The notes under the pieces are model-generated. The model worked only from the letters and a program-made list of their open reading frames with translations. It had not been told where the DNA came from and did not search any database. Made by a program: the position numbers and the translations under genes. Shown in pieces: positions 12,124 to 12,485 of a stretch of 12,485 bases of DNA (position 1 is its first letter; every line of letters begins with the position of its first letter). The stretch lies in contig CAMCTH010000073.1 in NCBI GenBank assembly GCA_945877965.1, positions 1 to 12,485 on the forward strand, written 5' to 3'. This stretch comes from Planctomicrobium piriforme. Its GTDB lineage: Bacteria > Planctomycetota > Planctomycetia > Pirellulales > PNKZ01.

Positions 12124-12485
12124 TCACACCACGTCCCACGTATCTCCCGACTCGAACAACGCCTGCAAGTCGCCGGGCCCACGCGTGCGGCGGGCTTCTT
12201 CGACTTGCGTGTTCAACTGCTCGTCGTACTTTGGTCGATCGACGTTGCGGAAAACGCCGATCGGTTCCGGGAACTCCGGGTGCCGCATTCGCGACAGCAA
12301 ATAAGCCCACGTCGGCTCGGTCGCCCCTTCGTCGTGGAAGACCAGATCGTCTTCCACGACGCCGTTGCCCAACTCGACGACTTCCGGGCTCAGGCCATGC
12401 AAGCGAATGCCGCGGTCGCGATTCTTACCAAAGATGAGCGGCTTGCCATGCTCCAGCTCGATCACATGGTCGGCCTTCACATCGC
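12124..12485 (-). CDS. korB: 2-oxoglutarate:ferredoxin oxidoreductase beta subunit, C-terminal part (cut by window edge)
   Basis: Only the last 120 or so residues are present; the gene continues beyond the right edge. The beta subunit binds thiamine diphosphate and, with the alpha subunit, oxidatively decarboxylates a 2-oxoacid to its acyl-CoA with ferredoxin as electron acceptor. Visible: ELEHGKPLIFGKNRDRGIRL, PEVVELGNGVVEDDLVFHDE, LLSRMRHPEFPEPIGVFRNV and YDEQLNTQVEEA, all typical of the C-terminal region of KorB-type subunits. The GTG at 12480 is an internal Val, not a start, because the frame stays open to the edge. Related 2-oxoacid:ferredoxin oxidoreductases, such as pyruvate-specific ones, are possible; the alpha subunit, which would help decide, is outside the window. 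Confidence 0.82.
   Translation of the reverse strand, partial: DVKADHVIELEHGKPLIFGKNRDRGIRLHGLSPEVVELGNGVVEDDLVFHDEGATEPTWAYLLSRMRHPEFPEPIGVFRNVDRPKYDEQLNTQVEEARRTRGPGDLQALFESGDTWDVV

Overview
The window looks like chromosomal DNA of a high-GC planctomycete, most likely of the Pirellulales type. This is an inference from three things: GC-rich coding sequence with long spurious antisense ORFs, the mix of genes (polysaccharide lyase family 6, amino-sugar enzymes, an oversized Tex protein, a 2-oxoacid:ferredoxin oxidoreductase), and several different palindromic repeats in the gaps and in one reading frame. No rRNA, tRNA, CRISPR array, transposase or phage gene is visible.

Left block (1-2755, + strand): a -10-like TATAAT at 7-12, then an N-acetylglucosamine-6-phosphate deacetylase-like gene whose reading frame carries a palindromic repeat. 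Its stop overlaps the start of a secreted family 6 polysaccharide lyase (ATGA), so the two are probably translated together and may act on an amino-sugar-containing polysaccharide. Next (2885-4637): a beta-carbonic anhydrase on the - strand, divergent from a bestrophin-like anion channel on the + strand, which suggests a bicarbonate/CO2 module. The gap between them holds a GGAGAC-type inverted repeat.

Central block (4644-9417, - strand): an apparent operon, in transcription order tex (RNA-binding transcription accessory protein with an acidic Ala/Glu insertion and an RGG-like tail), an uncharacterised 160-residue protein, and an N-acetylneuraminate lyase-type aldolase. A long hairpin lies between the last two genes.

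Right block: the 435-base gap upstream of tex (9418-9852) holds several hairpins, including two mutually exclusive ones in the likely tex leader and a 16-pair one just before a small 79-residue + strand gene. That gene has a good ribosome binding site and its own intrinsic terminator (10138-10163). After a perfect 28-base inverted repeat and a second GACTATAAT promoter-like site comes a LOG-family protein (10406-11500). It converges, with 12 bases between, on a - strand zinc-ribbon/CBS-domain protein. An AT-rich modular inverted repeat separates that gene from the C-terminal part of a 2-oxoglutarate:ferredoxin oxidoreductase beta subunit, which runs off the right edge.

Most genes belong to known families. 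The parts least explained by known families are the 79-residue gene with its leader hairpin, the 160-residue protein in the tex operon, the disordered additions to Tex, and the repeats.
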